From: Streptomyces sp. NBC_00083
GTDB taxonomy: Bacteria; Actinomycetota; Actinomycetes; Streptomycetales; Streptomycetaceae
Direction: 5' to 3'
Assembly: GCF_026343295.1 (NCBI RefSeq)
Contig: NZ_JAPELY010000001.1
Coordinates: 1,984,001 to 2,048,000, forward strand
Length of the DNA stretch: 64,000 bases
A program made the translations under genes and the position numbers. Each line of letters starts with the position of its first letter. The stretch's first letter is position 1. The notes under the pieces were generated by a model, which made no database searches, was not told where the DNA came from, and saw only the letters and a program-made list of their open reading frames with translations. Below, in pieces: positions 8,535-17,543 of the stretch.

Positions 8535-8996
8535 TCAGAAGAAGTAGCGCGAGACCGACTCCGCCACGCACACCGGCTTGTCGCCGCCCTCGCGCTCCAC
8601 GGTGACCTTCGCGGTGACCTGGACGCCGCCGCCCGCCGCCACGACCTCCGCCAGCTCGGCCGTGGCGCGCAGCCGTGAGCCGACCGGTACGGGCGCGGGG
8701 AAACGGACCTTGTTGGTGCCGTAGTTGATGCCCATCTTCATGCCCTCGACGCGCAGCACCTGCGGGACCAGCGTCGGCAGCAGGGAGAGCGTGAGGTAGC
8801 CGTGCGCGATCGTCGTCCCGAACGGTCCGGAGGCGGCCCGCTCCGGGGCGACGTGGATCCACTGGTGGTCGCCCGTGGCGTCGGCGAACAGGTCGATCCG
8901 CTTCTGGTCGATCTCCAGCCAGTCGCTGTGCCCGAGCTGCTCGCCGACACCGGCCTCCAGCTCTTCGGCGGACGTGAAGATCCTCGGCTCTGCCAT
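8535..8996 (-). CDS. MaoC family (R)-specific enoyl-CoA hydratase
   Basis: This 153-residue single hot-dog domain protein has the catalytic Asp/His signature [13 protein letters not shown] at about residues 35-47. [15 protein letters not shown] follows. It hydrates trans-2-enoyl-CoA to the (R)-3-hydroxyacyl-CoA or the reverse. ATG 8996 follows an AGGGAC site on the minus strand; the longer frame to 9041 would read through the putative operator. Its likely regulator is the convergent TetR gene, given the identical operator-like sites. Confidence 0.9.
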   Translation of the reverse strand: MAEPRIFTSAEELEAGVGEQLGHSDWLEIDQKRIDLFADATGDHQWIHVAPERAASGPFGTTIAHGYLTLSLLPTLVPQVLRVEGMKMGINYGTNKVRFPAPVPVGSRLRATAELAEVVAAGGGVQVTAKVTVEREGGDKPVCVAESVSRYFF

Positions 8997-9039
8997 GTCC
9001 CTGGTCCCTGCCTCTCGCGACGCTCTCGCGGTCATGTCC

Positions 9040-9052
9040 AAGCGCTTGCTCA
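9040..9052. promoter_or_regulatory. Candidate TetR operator AAGCGCTTGCTCA, copy 2
   Basis: This copy is identical over 13 bases to 7753-7765 and has the complete palindromic core CAAGCGCTTG. It lies 44 bases upstream of the MaoC start. Confidence 0.6.
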
Positions 9053-9158
9053 GCTAGCTCAGCATGGTTGGGGCCGCCGGTCCTGTCAACGACGTACGGG
9101 GCGGGAGGGCAGCGGGCGGGCGGTGGGCGGCGGGGGTGCGGCCAGTAGGGTTCGAGGG

Positions 9159-9620
9159 GTGCCGCAGATTCCAGAGAAGGTCCACGAGCTCACGGTCGGG
9201 CAGCTGTCCGCGCGCAGCGGGGCAGCCGTCTCCGCGCTGCACTTCTACGAGTCCAAGGGCCTCATCAGCAGCCGCCGCACCGCGGGCAACCAGCGCCGCT
9301 ACGGCAGGGACACCCTGCGCCGCGTCGCCTTCGTGCGGGCCGCGCAGCGCGTGGGGATCCCGCTGGCCACGATCCGGGACGCGCTGGCCGAGCTGCCCGA
9401 GGAGCGCACCCCCACACGGCAGGACTGGGCGCGGCTCTCCGAGACCTGGCGCTCCGAACTCGACCGCCGCATAGAGCAGTTGGGCCGTCTGCGCGATCAC
9501 CTCACGGACTGCATCGGCTGCGGCTGCCTCTCCCTGGACAACTGCGTCCTGTCCAACCCGGACGACGTGTTCGGCACCGGCCTCACCGGCTCCCGCCTCC
9601 TGGCCGAGCGCAGGACCTGA
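9159..9620 (+). CDS. soxR: Redox-sensitive transcriptional activator SoxR
   Basis: This 153-residue MerR-family protein has an N-terminal winged HTH ([23 protein letters not shown]). The [2Fe-2S] cluster ligands are Cys118, Cys121, Cys123 and Cys129 in [12 protein letters not shown], the CX2CXCX5C signature of SoxR. In Streptomyces, SoxR responds to redox-active metabolites such as actinorhodin. The start is GTG 9159 behind GAGGG; longer frames lack family similarity. Its last 38 bases overlap the 3' end of the convergent BKACE gene. Confidence 0.93.
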   Translation: MPQIPEKVHELTVGQLSARSGAAVSALHFYESKGLISSRRTAGNQRRYGRDTLRRVAFVRAAQRVGIPLATIRDALAELPEERTPTRQDWARLSETWRSELDRRIEQLGRLRDHLTDCIGCGCLSLDNCVLSNPDDVFGTGLTGSRLLAERRT

Positions 9621-10347
9621 CGGACCCCGCCGAGGCGCCGGGCCGCCGGAGCAGCGCCGCCGTCACCAACTCGGCGTTGGAACGGGCGGGTCGGCCGTCC
9701 GGCAGCACCAGGACGTCCTCCAGGCCGATCCGGGTGTCGAGCCCCAGCCGTCGTGCCAGACGCAGCACCGGCCAGGCGCCGTCGTCCTCGCCGTGCAGGA
9801 GCACGGGCCGGCCGTGTGCGGTGCCCAGATCGGCGAGGAGGGCACGGGCCGCGGCCTCGGCGGTTCCCGTCGCCGCCCCGGTCACCTCGGCGAGCACGCG
9901 CAGCACCCTCGGCGCGCGGGGCGAGGCCAGGAAGCGGCGGGCGCCGTCCGTGCCGGACCAGATGCCCGCCTCGACGCCCACGCCGCGGTCGAGCAGCGCC
10001 GCCGCCACCTCCTCCGCACCGTCCTCGTGCCAGTTGACCGAGGCGTGGTCGGGCAGCACCGTCCAGGACCGTACGCGCTCCACCCGCCGGGCCGGGTCCG
10101 GCTCGGCCCAGGCGCCCGTGGTCACCCCCACCGGAGCCCGCACCGCCGCCCGTATCGCCTCAAGGGCCGGGCCCACCACGCGAGGAGAGAGCGAATCGCT
10201 TCCGCAGGGCGTCTTGGGATGGACATGGATCTCGGCGGCTCCGGCGGCCACGGCTGCCGCCGCCGACTCGGCGAGGGCGGCCGGGGACAGCGGAACCGCC
10301 GGGCCGTCCGCCGCGTTCCGCGCGCCGTTCAGACAGACCTGGACCAT
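9583..10347 (-). CDS. BKACE family (DUF849) beta-keto acid cleavage enzyme
   Basis: This TIM-barrel protein of about 254 residues begins [12 protein letters not shown] and has the metal-site motif [17 protein letters not shown] and VGVTTGAW. The family (3-keto-5-aminohexanoate cleavage enzyme and relatives) exchanges acetyl-CoA with a beta-keto acid. It is shorter than many members (about 270-310). An upstream in-frame GTG at 10398 forms a GTGA overlap with the preceding gene's stop and would add 17 residues; translation may be coupled there. The substrate is not predictable from sequence. Confidence 0.82.
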   Translation of the reverse strand: MVQVCLNGARNAADGPAVPLSPAALAESAAAAVAAGAAEIHVHPKTPCGSDSLSPRVVGPALEAIRAAVRAPVGVTTGAWAEPDPARRVERVRSWTVLPDHASVNWHEDGAEEVAAALLDRGVGVEAGIWSGTDGARRFLASPRAPRVLRVLAEVTGAATGTAEAAARALLADLGTAHGRPVLLHGEDDGAWPVLRLARRLGLDTRIGLEDVLVLPDGRPARSNAELVTAALLRRPGASAGSVRSCARPGGGSR

Positions 10348-10394
10348 CGCTCCGGCGGGCCGCACGGGGGAGAGCCGGCCCGCTGGAGCGCGCC

Positions 10395-11006
10395 TCACGC
10401 CACCGATGCCAGTACTCCGCGCCGCGCCGCCTTGGCCCGCGCCAGGGCCTCGCAGGTCAGCACCGGCTGCGGCACCAGGATTCCGCACCCCGAGCAGACC
10501 GGTCCGAACCAGGGCTCGTGGTCGAGGTCCTGGCTCCACACCAGACGGCTCTCGTCGCACACCGGGCAGTGGGTGCCGGGCTCGGCCCGCAGCGCCGAGA
10601 TCATGCGGCCGAGCACCTCGGCCAGCGGTTCGTCGGGATGGGTCCCGGGGTCGTCGCACCACGCCACCCCGAAGCCGCCCCAGGTGCGCCGGTGCCAGTC
10701 GTCGAAGGAGCCCGGCCGGCGCAGCCCGGCGTGCTTCTCGCGCTTCCTGCGCTGGGCGAACTCCACTTCGTAGGCGAGCCAGACGGCCCGTGCCGCCTCC
10801 AGCTCGTCGAGCGCGGCCACCAGCCGCGCCGGATCGGGCGCCCGGTCCTCGGGCCCGATCCGGTGCCTGCCGCACAGATGGTCCCAGGTCGCCCGGTGCC
10901 CGTAAGGGGCGAACCGCTCCAGACACTTGCGCAGCGAGTACCGCCGCAGTGCGAGATCGTTGCGCGGGTCTCGCACCTGTCTTGCCAGACTGCGGAAACC
11001 AGCCAT
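10395..11006 (-). CDS. Conserved hypothetical protein with zinc-ribbon cysteines
   Basis: This 203-residue protein starts MAGFRSLARQVRDPRND behind a strong GGAGGTGGCAGGG site. The C-terminal part has CPVCDES and, about 28 residues later, CSGCG, a CX2C...CX2C zinc-ribbon pattern. The middle is rich in Arg/Trp (FDDWHRRTWGGFGVAW). No family is recognised. Its stop overlaps a GTG that could start the BKACE gene, so the two are probably one transcript. Confidence 0.75.
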   Translation of the reverse strand: MAGFRSLARQVRDPRNDLALRRYSLRKCLERFAPYGHRATWDHLCGRHRIGPEDRAPDPARLVAALDELEAARAVWLAYEVEFAQRRKREKHAGLRRPGSFDDWHRRTWGGFGVAWCDDPGTHPDEPLAEVLGRMISALRAEPGTHCPVCDESRLVWSQDLDHEPWFGPVCSGCGILVPQPVLTCEALARAKAARRGVLASVA

Positions 11007-11557
11007 GGCCCTGCCACCTCCGTCGCTCGTACTTCGGCGTCGAGGAATGGACGTACCCGAAGGCGATCCGGCTCCATCGAATTTCCGATGACGTCCATTA
11101 CGGGGGTTTCGCCTACCCTGTCCCAAGGGTTGGAATCGGTTTCTCACGAACTCCTCAGAACGTGGCCCATATGCAGCGGTCGCCCCGCCGACCTGCTGGA
11201 ACGGCCGAAGTGCCAGGCGGAAGCCGGGCCACGGGAAGATCTCCGGGCCGTACGGGACCAGACCCCGGGCACAACCGGAATCCCTTCAACCGGTGTGTCA
11301 ACCAGGGGAACTCGGGCACCAGGGACGCGTCCGGTATTCCTCCGCCCCACGGGACCGCGCCGCGGCCCGGAATGCGTACGCGCGCCGGCGGAGGCCGAAA
11401 GGGCACACCCTCCGCAGGGCTTCCGTCGTGATCGCGAGGACGATCGGGCGGGCATGTGCGGGCGTGTGGGGATTCGGAGAAGGTGACGCATGTTCACCTT
11501 ACGCGGCGTCGTACTCCTGAGTAGCCTCCCGCGCATCGGCCCCCACTAGGAGCGCGC
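11007..11557. other. Gene-free 550-base interval
   Basis: No frame here has a convincing start, ribosome site and protein-like composition. It separates divergent genes and should hold the promoters of the zinc-ribbon gene (left) and the penicillin-acylase gene (right). A dyad at 11480-11500 is listed separately. A 19-codon frame from ATG 11490 has a good AAGGTGA site but no other support. Confidence 0.5.
11480..11500. promoter_or_regulatory. Inverted repeat upstream of the penicillin-acylase gene
   Basis: AAGGTGA (11480-11486) and TCACCTT (11494-11500) form a dyad with a 7-base spacer, 58 bases before the coding start. GTTCACC within it also resembles half a PHO-box unit, but no second direct unit is visible. 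Confidence 0.4.
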
Positions 11558-14407
11558 ATGCGACGACGCACCGCAAGGCTCAGAACCGACCGCCAACCAT
11601 CCCGTGCAGCCAGGGGACTTCGGCGCCTGACGGGCAGTACCGGACGGGGCAGGGCCGCCGCCTGCGCCGCCACCGTCACCGCCCTCTGCGCCGCCCTGCT
11701 CGGCCCCGTGGTGCCGGCCGGCGCCGCCGAGCCCACCGACGGCGACCACTGCCAGGGGCAGTGCTCCGACATCCTGCCGCCCGGCGCCAACGGCAACGCC
11801 ACCCTCGCCGAGATCCTCGCCAACAAGGTGTTCGGGACCCACCCCGCCCACAGCGACGACGAACTCGGCAAGTACGACGCCCTGGTGGCGGGCCAGTCCT
11901 CGCTCACCGACGACAAGCTCAACACCTTCTTCAACGACGCCTCCTTCGGCGTCCCGAACGGGCAGGCCCAGTCGGCCACTTCGCCCCGCCCCGACGTCGC
12001 CATCACGCGCGACAAGGCGACCGGCGTCCCGCACATCAAGGGCACCACCCGGTACGGGACCGAGTACGGCGCGGGCTACGCGGCCGGGCAGGACCGGCTC
12101 TGGCTCATGGACCTCTTCCGCCACATCGGGCGCGGCGAGCTGACGTCCTTCGCGGGCGGCGCCCTCGCCAACCAGGGCCTTGAGCAGGAGTTCTGGCCGC
12201 AGGCCCCGTACACCGAAGCCGATCTCCAGGCGCAGGTCGACCGCATCCGCACCGCCAACGGCGCCCGCGGCGAACAGGCCATGGCCGACGCACAGGCGTA
12301 CGTGGACGGCATCAACGCCTACGCCAAGCAGTCCAAGGACGGCCGCTACTTCCCCGGCGAGTACGTCCTCACCGGCAAGATCGACGCCATCACCAACGTG
12401 GGGGAGATCCAGCCCTTCAAGCTCACCGACCTGATCGCGCTCGCCTCCGTGGTGGGCGGCCTCTTCGGCGGCGGCGGGGGCGGCGAGGTGCAGGCCGCGC
12501 TCTCGCTCCAGGCCGCGCAGGCCAAGTACGGCCTGGCCGACGGCACCAAGGTCTGGGAGTCCTTCCGCGAGCGCAACGACCCCGAGGCCGCGCTCACCGT
12601 CCACGACGGCACCAGCTTCCCGTACGCGGGCAAGCCGGCCGACGCCAAGGGCGCCGCGATGCCCGACCCGGGCTCCGTCGTCCCCGAACAGCTCGTCTAC
12701 GACCGCACCGGATCGGCGGTCACCGGCGCCAAGGCCGACGTGAAGGTGCCGCAGAAACTGAAGCCGCTCAAGGGCATGTACGACAGCGGGGCGCTGCCCG
12801 GCGTCGACCTCGGCAAGCCGCGCGGCATGTCCAACGCCCTGGTGGTCTCCGGCTCGCACACCGCGAGCGGCAACCCCGTCGCGGTGTTCGGACCCCAAAC
12901 CGGCTATTTCGCGCCACAGTTGCTGATGCTCCAGGAGATCCAGGGGCCCGGCATCAGCGCCCGGGGCGCCTCCTTCGCCGGCGTCGGCATGTACGTCCAG
13001 CTCGGCCGCGGCCAGGACTACGCCTGGTCGGCCACGTCGGCGGGCCAGGACATCACCGACACCTACGCCGTGGAGCTCTGCCAGGACGCCACCCACTACC
13101 TCTACCGCGGCGTGTGCACGCCCATGGAGAAGATGGAGAAGACCAACTCCTGGAAGCCGACGGTCGCCGACACCACCGCGGCCGGCTCCTACCGGATGCA
13201 GGTCTGGCGCACCAACTACGGCATCGTCACCGACCGCGCCACCGTCGGCGGCAAACCCGTCGCCTACACCTCGCTGCGCTCCACCTACCGGCACGACGCC
13301 GACTCGATCATCGGGTTCCAGATGATGAACGACCCCACGTTCGTCAAGGACGCCAAGACCTTCCAGCAGGCGGCCCAGTCCGTCGACTACACCTTCAACT
13401 GGTTCTACGCGGACTCCCGCACCGCCGCCTACTACAACAGCGGCCTCAACCCGGTGCGCAACCCCTCGGTCGACGCCTCGCTGCCCGTCATGGCCGAGCA
13501 GGCCTACGAATGGCAGGGCTTCGACCCCGCGGCCAACACGGCGGCGTACACCCCGCCCGCCCAGCACCCCCAGTCCGTCGGCCAGGACTACTACGTCTCC
13601 TGGAACAACAAGCAGGCCAAGGAGTACTCCACGGCCGGCTTCGGCGACGGCTCCGTGCACCGCGTCAACCTGCTCGACGACCGGGTCAAGGCGCTGGTCG
13701 CACAGGGCGGTGTCACCCGCTCCTCGCTCACCCGGGCGATGGCCCAGGCCGCCGTCACCGACCTGCGCGGCGAGGACGTCCTGCCCGAGCTGCTCAAGGT
13801 GGTGCGCAGCGCGCCCGTCACCGACCCGCAACTCTCCACCGCCGTACAGCAGTTGGAGTCGTGGCAGGCCGACGGCACCCAGCGCCGCGAGACCGCGCAG
13901 GGCTCGCACACCTACACCCATCCCGACGCGGTGCGTCTGATGGACGCGTGGTGGCCGCTGCTGGTGGAGGCCGAGTTCCGTCCCGGGCTCGGTGACCCGC
14001 TCTACTCCGCCCTCACCGCCAACCTCGGCATCGACGAGGCTCCGTCCGCCGGTCACGGCCCGACCGGCTCGCACGCCGGTTCCGCCTTCCAGTACGGCTG
14101 GTGGAGCTATGTCGACAAGGATCTGCGCACCGTGCTCGGGGAGCCGGTGCAGGGGCCGCTGGCCCGCGCCTACTGCGGCAGCGGCCAGGTGGACGCCTGC
14201 CGCGAGAGCCTGCTCAGCACTCTGAAGCAGGCCGCCGCCAAGACCCCGGCCCAGGTCTATCCCGGGGACGCCGGCTGCAAGGCCGGTGACCAGTGGTGCG
14301 CCGACTCCATCGCGCAGCGCCCGCTCGGCGGCATCACGCAGTCCACGATCAACTGGCAGAACCGGCCGACCTATCAGCAGGTCGTCGAGTTCCCCAGCCA
14401 CCGCTAG
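11558..14407 (+). CDS. Secreted penicillin acylase family protein (Ntn hydrolase)
   Basis: This 949-residue exported protein has an Arg-rich N-region, a hydrophobic core and a VVPAGAAEP cleavage-like site. The Ntn-hydrolase family includes penicillin, cephalosporin and acyl-homoserine-lactone/aculeacin acylases. Mature enzymes arise by autocleavage before a Ser that becomes the nucleophile. Here Ser425 in PRGMSNALVVSG fits that role, followed by FGPQTGYFAPQLLMLQEIQGPG. The alpha-chain segment VAITRDKATGVPHIKG and AGYAAGQDRLWLMD is present. It probably hydrolyses amides of extracellular compounds; the substrate is unknown. A GGAGCGCGC site precedes ATG 11558. It is nearly convergent with the hydrolase downstream. 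Confidence 0.92.
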   Translation: MRRRTARLRTDRQPSRAARGLRRLTGSTGRGRAAACAATVTALCAALLGPVVPAGAAEPTDGDHCQGQCSDILPPGANGNATLAEILANKVFGTHPAHSDDELGKYDALVAGQSSLTDDKLNTFFNDASFGVPNGQAQSATSPRPDVAITRDKATGVPHIKGTTRYGTEYGAGYAAGQDRLWLMDLFRHIGRGELTSFAGGALANQGLEQEFWPQAPYTEADLQAQVDRIRTANGARGEQAMADAQAYVDGINAYAKQSKDGRYFPGEYVLTGKIDAITNVGEIQPFKLTDLIALASVVGGLFGGGGGGEVQAALSLQAAQAKYGLADGTKVWESFRERNDPEAALTVHDGTSFPYAGKPADAKGAAMPDPGSVVPEQLVYDRTGSAVTGAKADVKVPQKLKPLKGMYDSGALPGVDLGKPRGMSNALVVSGSHTASGNPVAVFGPQTGYFAPQLLMLQEIQGPGISARGASFAGVGMYVQLGRGQDYAWSATSAGQDITDTYAVELCQDATHYLYRGVCTPMEKMEKTNSWKPTVADTTAAGSYRMQVWRTNYGIVTDRATVGGKPVAYTSLRSTYRHDADSIIGFQMMNDPTFVKDAKTFQQAAQSVDYTFNWFYADSRTAAYYNSGLNPVRNPSVDASLPVMAEQAYEWQGFDPAANTAAYTPPAQHPQSVGQDYYVSWNNKQAKEYSTAGFGDGSVHRVNLLDDRVKALVAQGGVTRSSLTRAMAQAAVTDLRGEDVLPELLKVVRSAPVTDPQLSTAVQQLESWQADGTQRRETAQGSHTYTHPDAVRLMDAWWPLLVEAEFRPGLGDPLYSALTANLGIDEAPSAGHGPTGSHAGSAFQYGWWSYVDKDLRTVLGEPVQGPLARAYCGSGQVDACRESLLSTLKQAAAKTPAQVYPGDAGCKAGDQWCADSIAQRPLGGITQSTINWQNRPTYQQVVEFPSHR

Positions 14408-14425
14408 GAGGTGTCCGGCCGCGGG

Positions 14426-15739
14426 TCAGATCGTCACGATCCGGCCCGCGGCCAGCACCACCCTCGCCAGCTCCGGGTGGCAGATGTCGCTGTGCGCGCC
14501 CGTGGGCGGCCCGCCGCTCTTCACCACCGCGGCGGCGTCGACGCTCACGCACCCCGAATCGGGCACGCCGTCGCGCAGCGCCTCGGCCAGGGTCAGCGTG
14601 GTGCAGGGGCTCACGGCCTGGATCCCGTCGTGGCCGATCGCCCACCACCGCCGGTCCAGGCCCGGCAGGGCGCTCGCATAGTCGCCGGAGAGTGCGGACG
14701 CCAGCGGGTAGATGACGCCGAGCGCGGTGTCGAAGTGCGAGTAGCAGGAGACGACCGGCCCGTCGAGCCGTGCCTGTGCGTCGCTCAGGGCGCCCGCTCC
14801 GGTCAGGCCGTCCGGCAGCCGTTCCGCGAAGACGTAGTGCGAGAAGGCCCCTTCGAGCAGGGTCACCGACTTGAGATTGCGCGCCCCCTGCGGCAGCCCC
14901 TTCAGCGCGAACGCGACCAGCCGCGCGCCCTGGCTGTGCCCGACGACGTGCACCCGCAACTCCGGCCGTACGCGCGCCAGTTGGCCGATCAATGGCCCGA
15001 GGCCGTTCTGCCCCACGGTGCCGGCGCGGTGCTTCATCTCGTAATAGGTCGTCTGGCGCAGCACCTCCTTCGCGCCGTTCCAGAGGTGCTTGAGCGAACC
15101 GCCGATCGAGAACGAGGGGCCGGGCGGTCCCGGGCGTACGGCCATGCCGGTCTCGGCCAGCGCCGCCGTGAACCTCCGGCACAGCTCCACCGCGGAGTCC
15201 GTCAGGAGTGCGGGCGCGACGCCGGGGGCGTTCTCAAGGGCCAGGTCGCCGCCCGGCCCGGCGGGGCCCGTGGCCGTGACCAGGTTCCGGGTCAACCGCC
15301 CGAAGTCCGTGAACGCCGCTTCGGAGTCGGGCTGTTCACGGAGGTAGGACGCGATCGTGTCGAGGGCCGCGTCCTGGCCGGGGAAGAACCCCTTGAGCGC
15401 CGAGACGGTCGCGGGGTCGAGGCCGGGGCCGGGGGCGGGCGGGTCCGCGGTGGCGTGCGGGAAGTCGGGGATGGTCTCGTCGGTGAAACGGATCGAGGGC
15501 CAGGTCACGCCGCCGTACGCGAGCCGCACCCCGGGCGAGCCGGCGAGGAGCGGGGGGAACGCGGCGAAGAACGCCCGGTACAGGCTCCGTGCGGTGGTGG
15601 GGGTGTTGTTCCAGCCGTGCGCGAACAGCACCAGATCCGTGGCGTCCACGCCGGTCAGGGCGGCGCGTTCGGCGGGATCGGCGTCGCCGTCCGCGTCGAA
15701 GGTGATCTCCCGGTACGGCTCGACCCCGATGTCCGTCAT
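14426..15739 (-). CDS. Alpha/beta hydrolase fold protein
   Basis: This 437-residue cytoplasmic protein has an oxyanion-region motif LVLFAHGWNNT near residue 40. The nucleophile elbow is VVGHSQGARLVAF with Ser269. A late His lies in GAHSDICHPELA. The domain is split by a long insertion (about residues 95-220). This resembles lipase- or serine-esterase-like proteins of Streptomyces; no specific reaction can be assigned. The 5' end is 90 bases from the NamZ-like gene stop on the same strand, so the two may be co-transcribed. Confidence 0.8.
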   Translation of the reverse strand: MTDIGVEPYREITFDADGDADPAERAALTGVDATDLVLFAHGWNNTPTTARSLYRAFFAAFPPLLAGSPGVRLAYGGVTWPSIRFTDETIPDFPHATADPPAPGPGLDPATVSALKGFFPGQDAALDTIASYLREQPDSEAAFTDFGRLTRNLVTATGPAGPGGDLALENAPGVAPALLTDSAVELCRRFTAALAETGMAVRPGPPGPSFSIGGSLKHLWNGAKEVLRQTTYYEMKHRAGTVGQNGLGPLIGQLARVRPELRVHVVGHSQGARLVAFALKGLPQGARNLKSVTLLEGAFSHYVFAERLPDGLTGAGALSDAQARLDGPVVSCYSHFDTALGVIYPLASALSGDYASALPGLDRRWWAIGHDGIQAVSPCTTLTLAEALRDGVPDSGCVSVDAAAVVKSGGPPTGAHSDICHPELARVVLAAGRIVTI

Positions 15740-15829
15740 GACCCGACCTCCGGTCCGCTCGACGATGAGCGTTCCCCATCGTCCTGCGGCTGCACCGGCC
15801 TGGCCATATGCGGGACGGCACGGCTTGGC

Positions 15830-17028
15830 TCAGCGGTACATCAAGTACTTCGCGCGTACGGTACGGAACGCCGCGAGCCCCGGCTGCCAGGCGGCCACGA
15901 TCTCGTCCGTGTCCGCCCCCGCGTCGATCATCGTCCGCACCAGGGCCGAGCCGGTGAGCTTGTCGATCCAGTGGTCCGCGCGCCAGGCGAAGCCGCTCCA
16001 CACCCGCTTCGCGGTGACGAGCAGCGCGATGCCGGTGCGTACGGGGTCGAACAACTCCCGCTCATGGACGTGGAGTTGGACGCCGCCGACGGTTTTGCCC
16101 GCGAACTTGGAGAACGTCGGCGCGAAGTACGCCTCGCGGAACCGGACGCCGGGCAGCGCCAGTTCGTCGAGCGCGGCTGCCCAGCGGTCGTCGATCCCCT
16201 CGGCGCCGAGCAGCTCGAACGGGCGGGTCGTGCCGCGCCCCTCCGACAGGTTGGTGCCCTCGAAGAGGCAGGTGCCGGAGTAGACGAGGGCGGTGTCGGG
16301 CGTCGGCATGTTGGGGCTCGGCGGCACCCAGGGCAGGCCGGTGGCGTCGAAGAAGTCCGAGCGCCGCCAGCCGGTCAGGGCGACGGTCGTGAGCCGCACC
16401 CTCCCGCCGAGGAACTCGGCGTTGAAGAGCCGGGCCAGTTCGGCGGCGGTCATGCCGTGCGCCTGGGCGATGGGCTGCCGCCCGACGAACGTCGCGAACG
16501 CCGGGTCCAGAACCGGGCCGTGTGCCGCGCGGCCCGTCACCGGGTTGGGCCGGTCGAGGACGACGAACCGCTTGCCGGCGAGGGCGGCGGCCTCCATGCA
16601 GTCGTACAGGGTCCAGATGTAGGTGTAGAAGCGGGCGCCGACGTCCTGGATGTCGAAGAGGACGGTGTCGACGGCGGAGGCGGTGAAGACGTCCGCGAGG
16701 GTCCGGCCGCTCTTGGTGTACGTGTCGTACACGGGCAGCCCCGTCGCCGGGTCGTCGTAGCGGCCCTCGGAGCCGCCGGCCTGGGCCGTGCCGCGGAAGC
16801 CGTGCTCGGGGCCGAAGACGGCGGTGAGCTCTACGCGGGGGTCCTGGTGCATGAGGTCCACGACGTGGCGTACGTCGCGGGTCACGCCGGTGGGGTTGGT
16901 GACGATGCCGGTCGCCTGGCCGGCGAGGGGTGCGTGGTGGTGCGGGGCGCGGTACGGAGCGCGGTCGTGCCTGCGGCGACGGTTGCGGTTGCCGTGCCGG
17001 TCAGCAGGGTGCGTCGGGTGAGGCTCAT
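15830..17028 (-). pseudogene. namZ: NamZ-like exo-beta-N-acetylmuramidase (DUF1343), frameshifted
   Basis: A strong GGAGGGAG ribosome site precedes ATG 17028, which opens a twin-arginine signal (MSLTRRTLLTGTATATVAAG). That frame ends at TGA 16882-16884. The catalytic domain lies in another frame. It includes LAGQATGIVTNPTGVTRDV just upstream of GTG 16885, then FGPEHGFRG, FDIQDVGARFYTYIWTL and VLDRPNPV to the stop at 15830. Relatives join both parts, with about 15 more residues between. So a small deletion or indel has put the export signal out of frame. DUF1343 enzymes release terminal N-acetylmuramate from cell-wall fragments. A GTGA overlap at 16882-16885 could allow restart but would drop the first core strand. 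Confidence 0.7.
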
Positions 17029-17076
17029 ACGACTCCCTCCGGGGGTTGAAGCCCCCAGCGTGCCAGCCCCACCCCC

Positions 17077-17475
17077 CTGGGGCTCCGCCCCGAACCCCGT
17101 TTCGCCCTCAAACACCGGACGGCCTGAGGCGGCCCATGCCGGCCGGCGCCGAGTAGTCGAGGGGCGCCGCACCCGTAAGCGGGGTTGCCGGGGCTCCGCC
17201 CCAGACCCCGTTCGCGCCTGAAGGCCGCTCGTCCTCAATCGCCGGACGGGCTGAAGATGCCTGGACCAGGCGCCCTGCCAAGGTGGACCCACCTGGGGGC
17301 GCGGGGAACTGCGCGACCAGCCACGCACGGTCCGCAGACGTAAGCCGGGGTTCCTGGGGCTCCGCCCCAGACCCCGTTCGCGCCTGAAGGGCGCTCGTCC
17401 TCAATCGCCGGACGGGCTGGGGTGGCCCGCACTGGGCATGCCGCCGAGATCGACCCCCCTGGGGGCGTGGGGAAC
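17077..17475. repeat. Cluster of Streptomyces intergenic repeats
   Basis: Two near-identical units of about 80 bases (17174-17258 and 17340-17421) share GGGGCTCCGCCCCAGACCCC, GTTCGCGCCTGAAGG and CGTCCTCAATCGCCGGACGG. A diverged third lies at 17077-17134. A type-A repeat (17296-17337, as at 4384) and a partial one at 17461-17475 are interleaved. GGGGCTCCGCCCC can fold into a hairpin. The cluster fills the gap between the NamZ-like gene and the SDR gene. Confidence 0.8.
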
Positions 17476-17494
17476 GGGGGGTTCCCCCCGTACA

Positions 17495-17510
17495 TACCGA
17501 CCGGTTAGTC
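17495..17510. promoter_or_regulatory. Candidate TetR operator upstream of the SDR gene
   Basis: TACCGACCGGTTAGTC lies 34 bases before the SDR start. It matches TACCGACCAGTCGGTA at 22960-22975 in 12 of 16 positions. The half-site is ACCGAC. Confidence 0.6.
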
Positions 17511-17543
17511 TGCCGGAGGCAATCGCAGAGAGGCGGGTCTGAA

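Noticed and set aside
11490..11549. 19-codon upstream frame with an AAGGTGA site
   Set aside because: It lies inside a dyad, has no protein-like conservation to judge, and overlaps no start; kept only as a remark in the gap entry.
11546..14401. 951-codon minus-strand frame opposite the penicillin-acylase gene
   Set aside because: Composition is Gly/Arg/Val low-complexity and it exactly opposes a gene with clear catalytic motifs.
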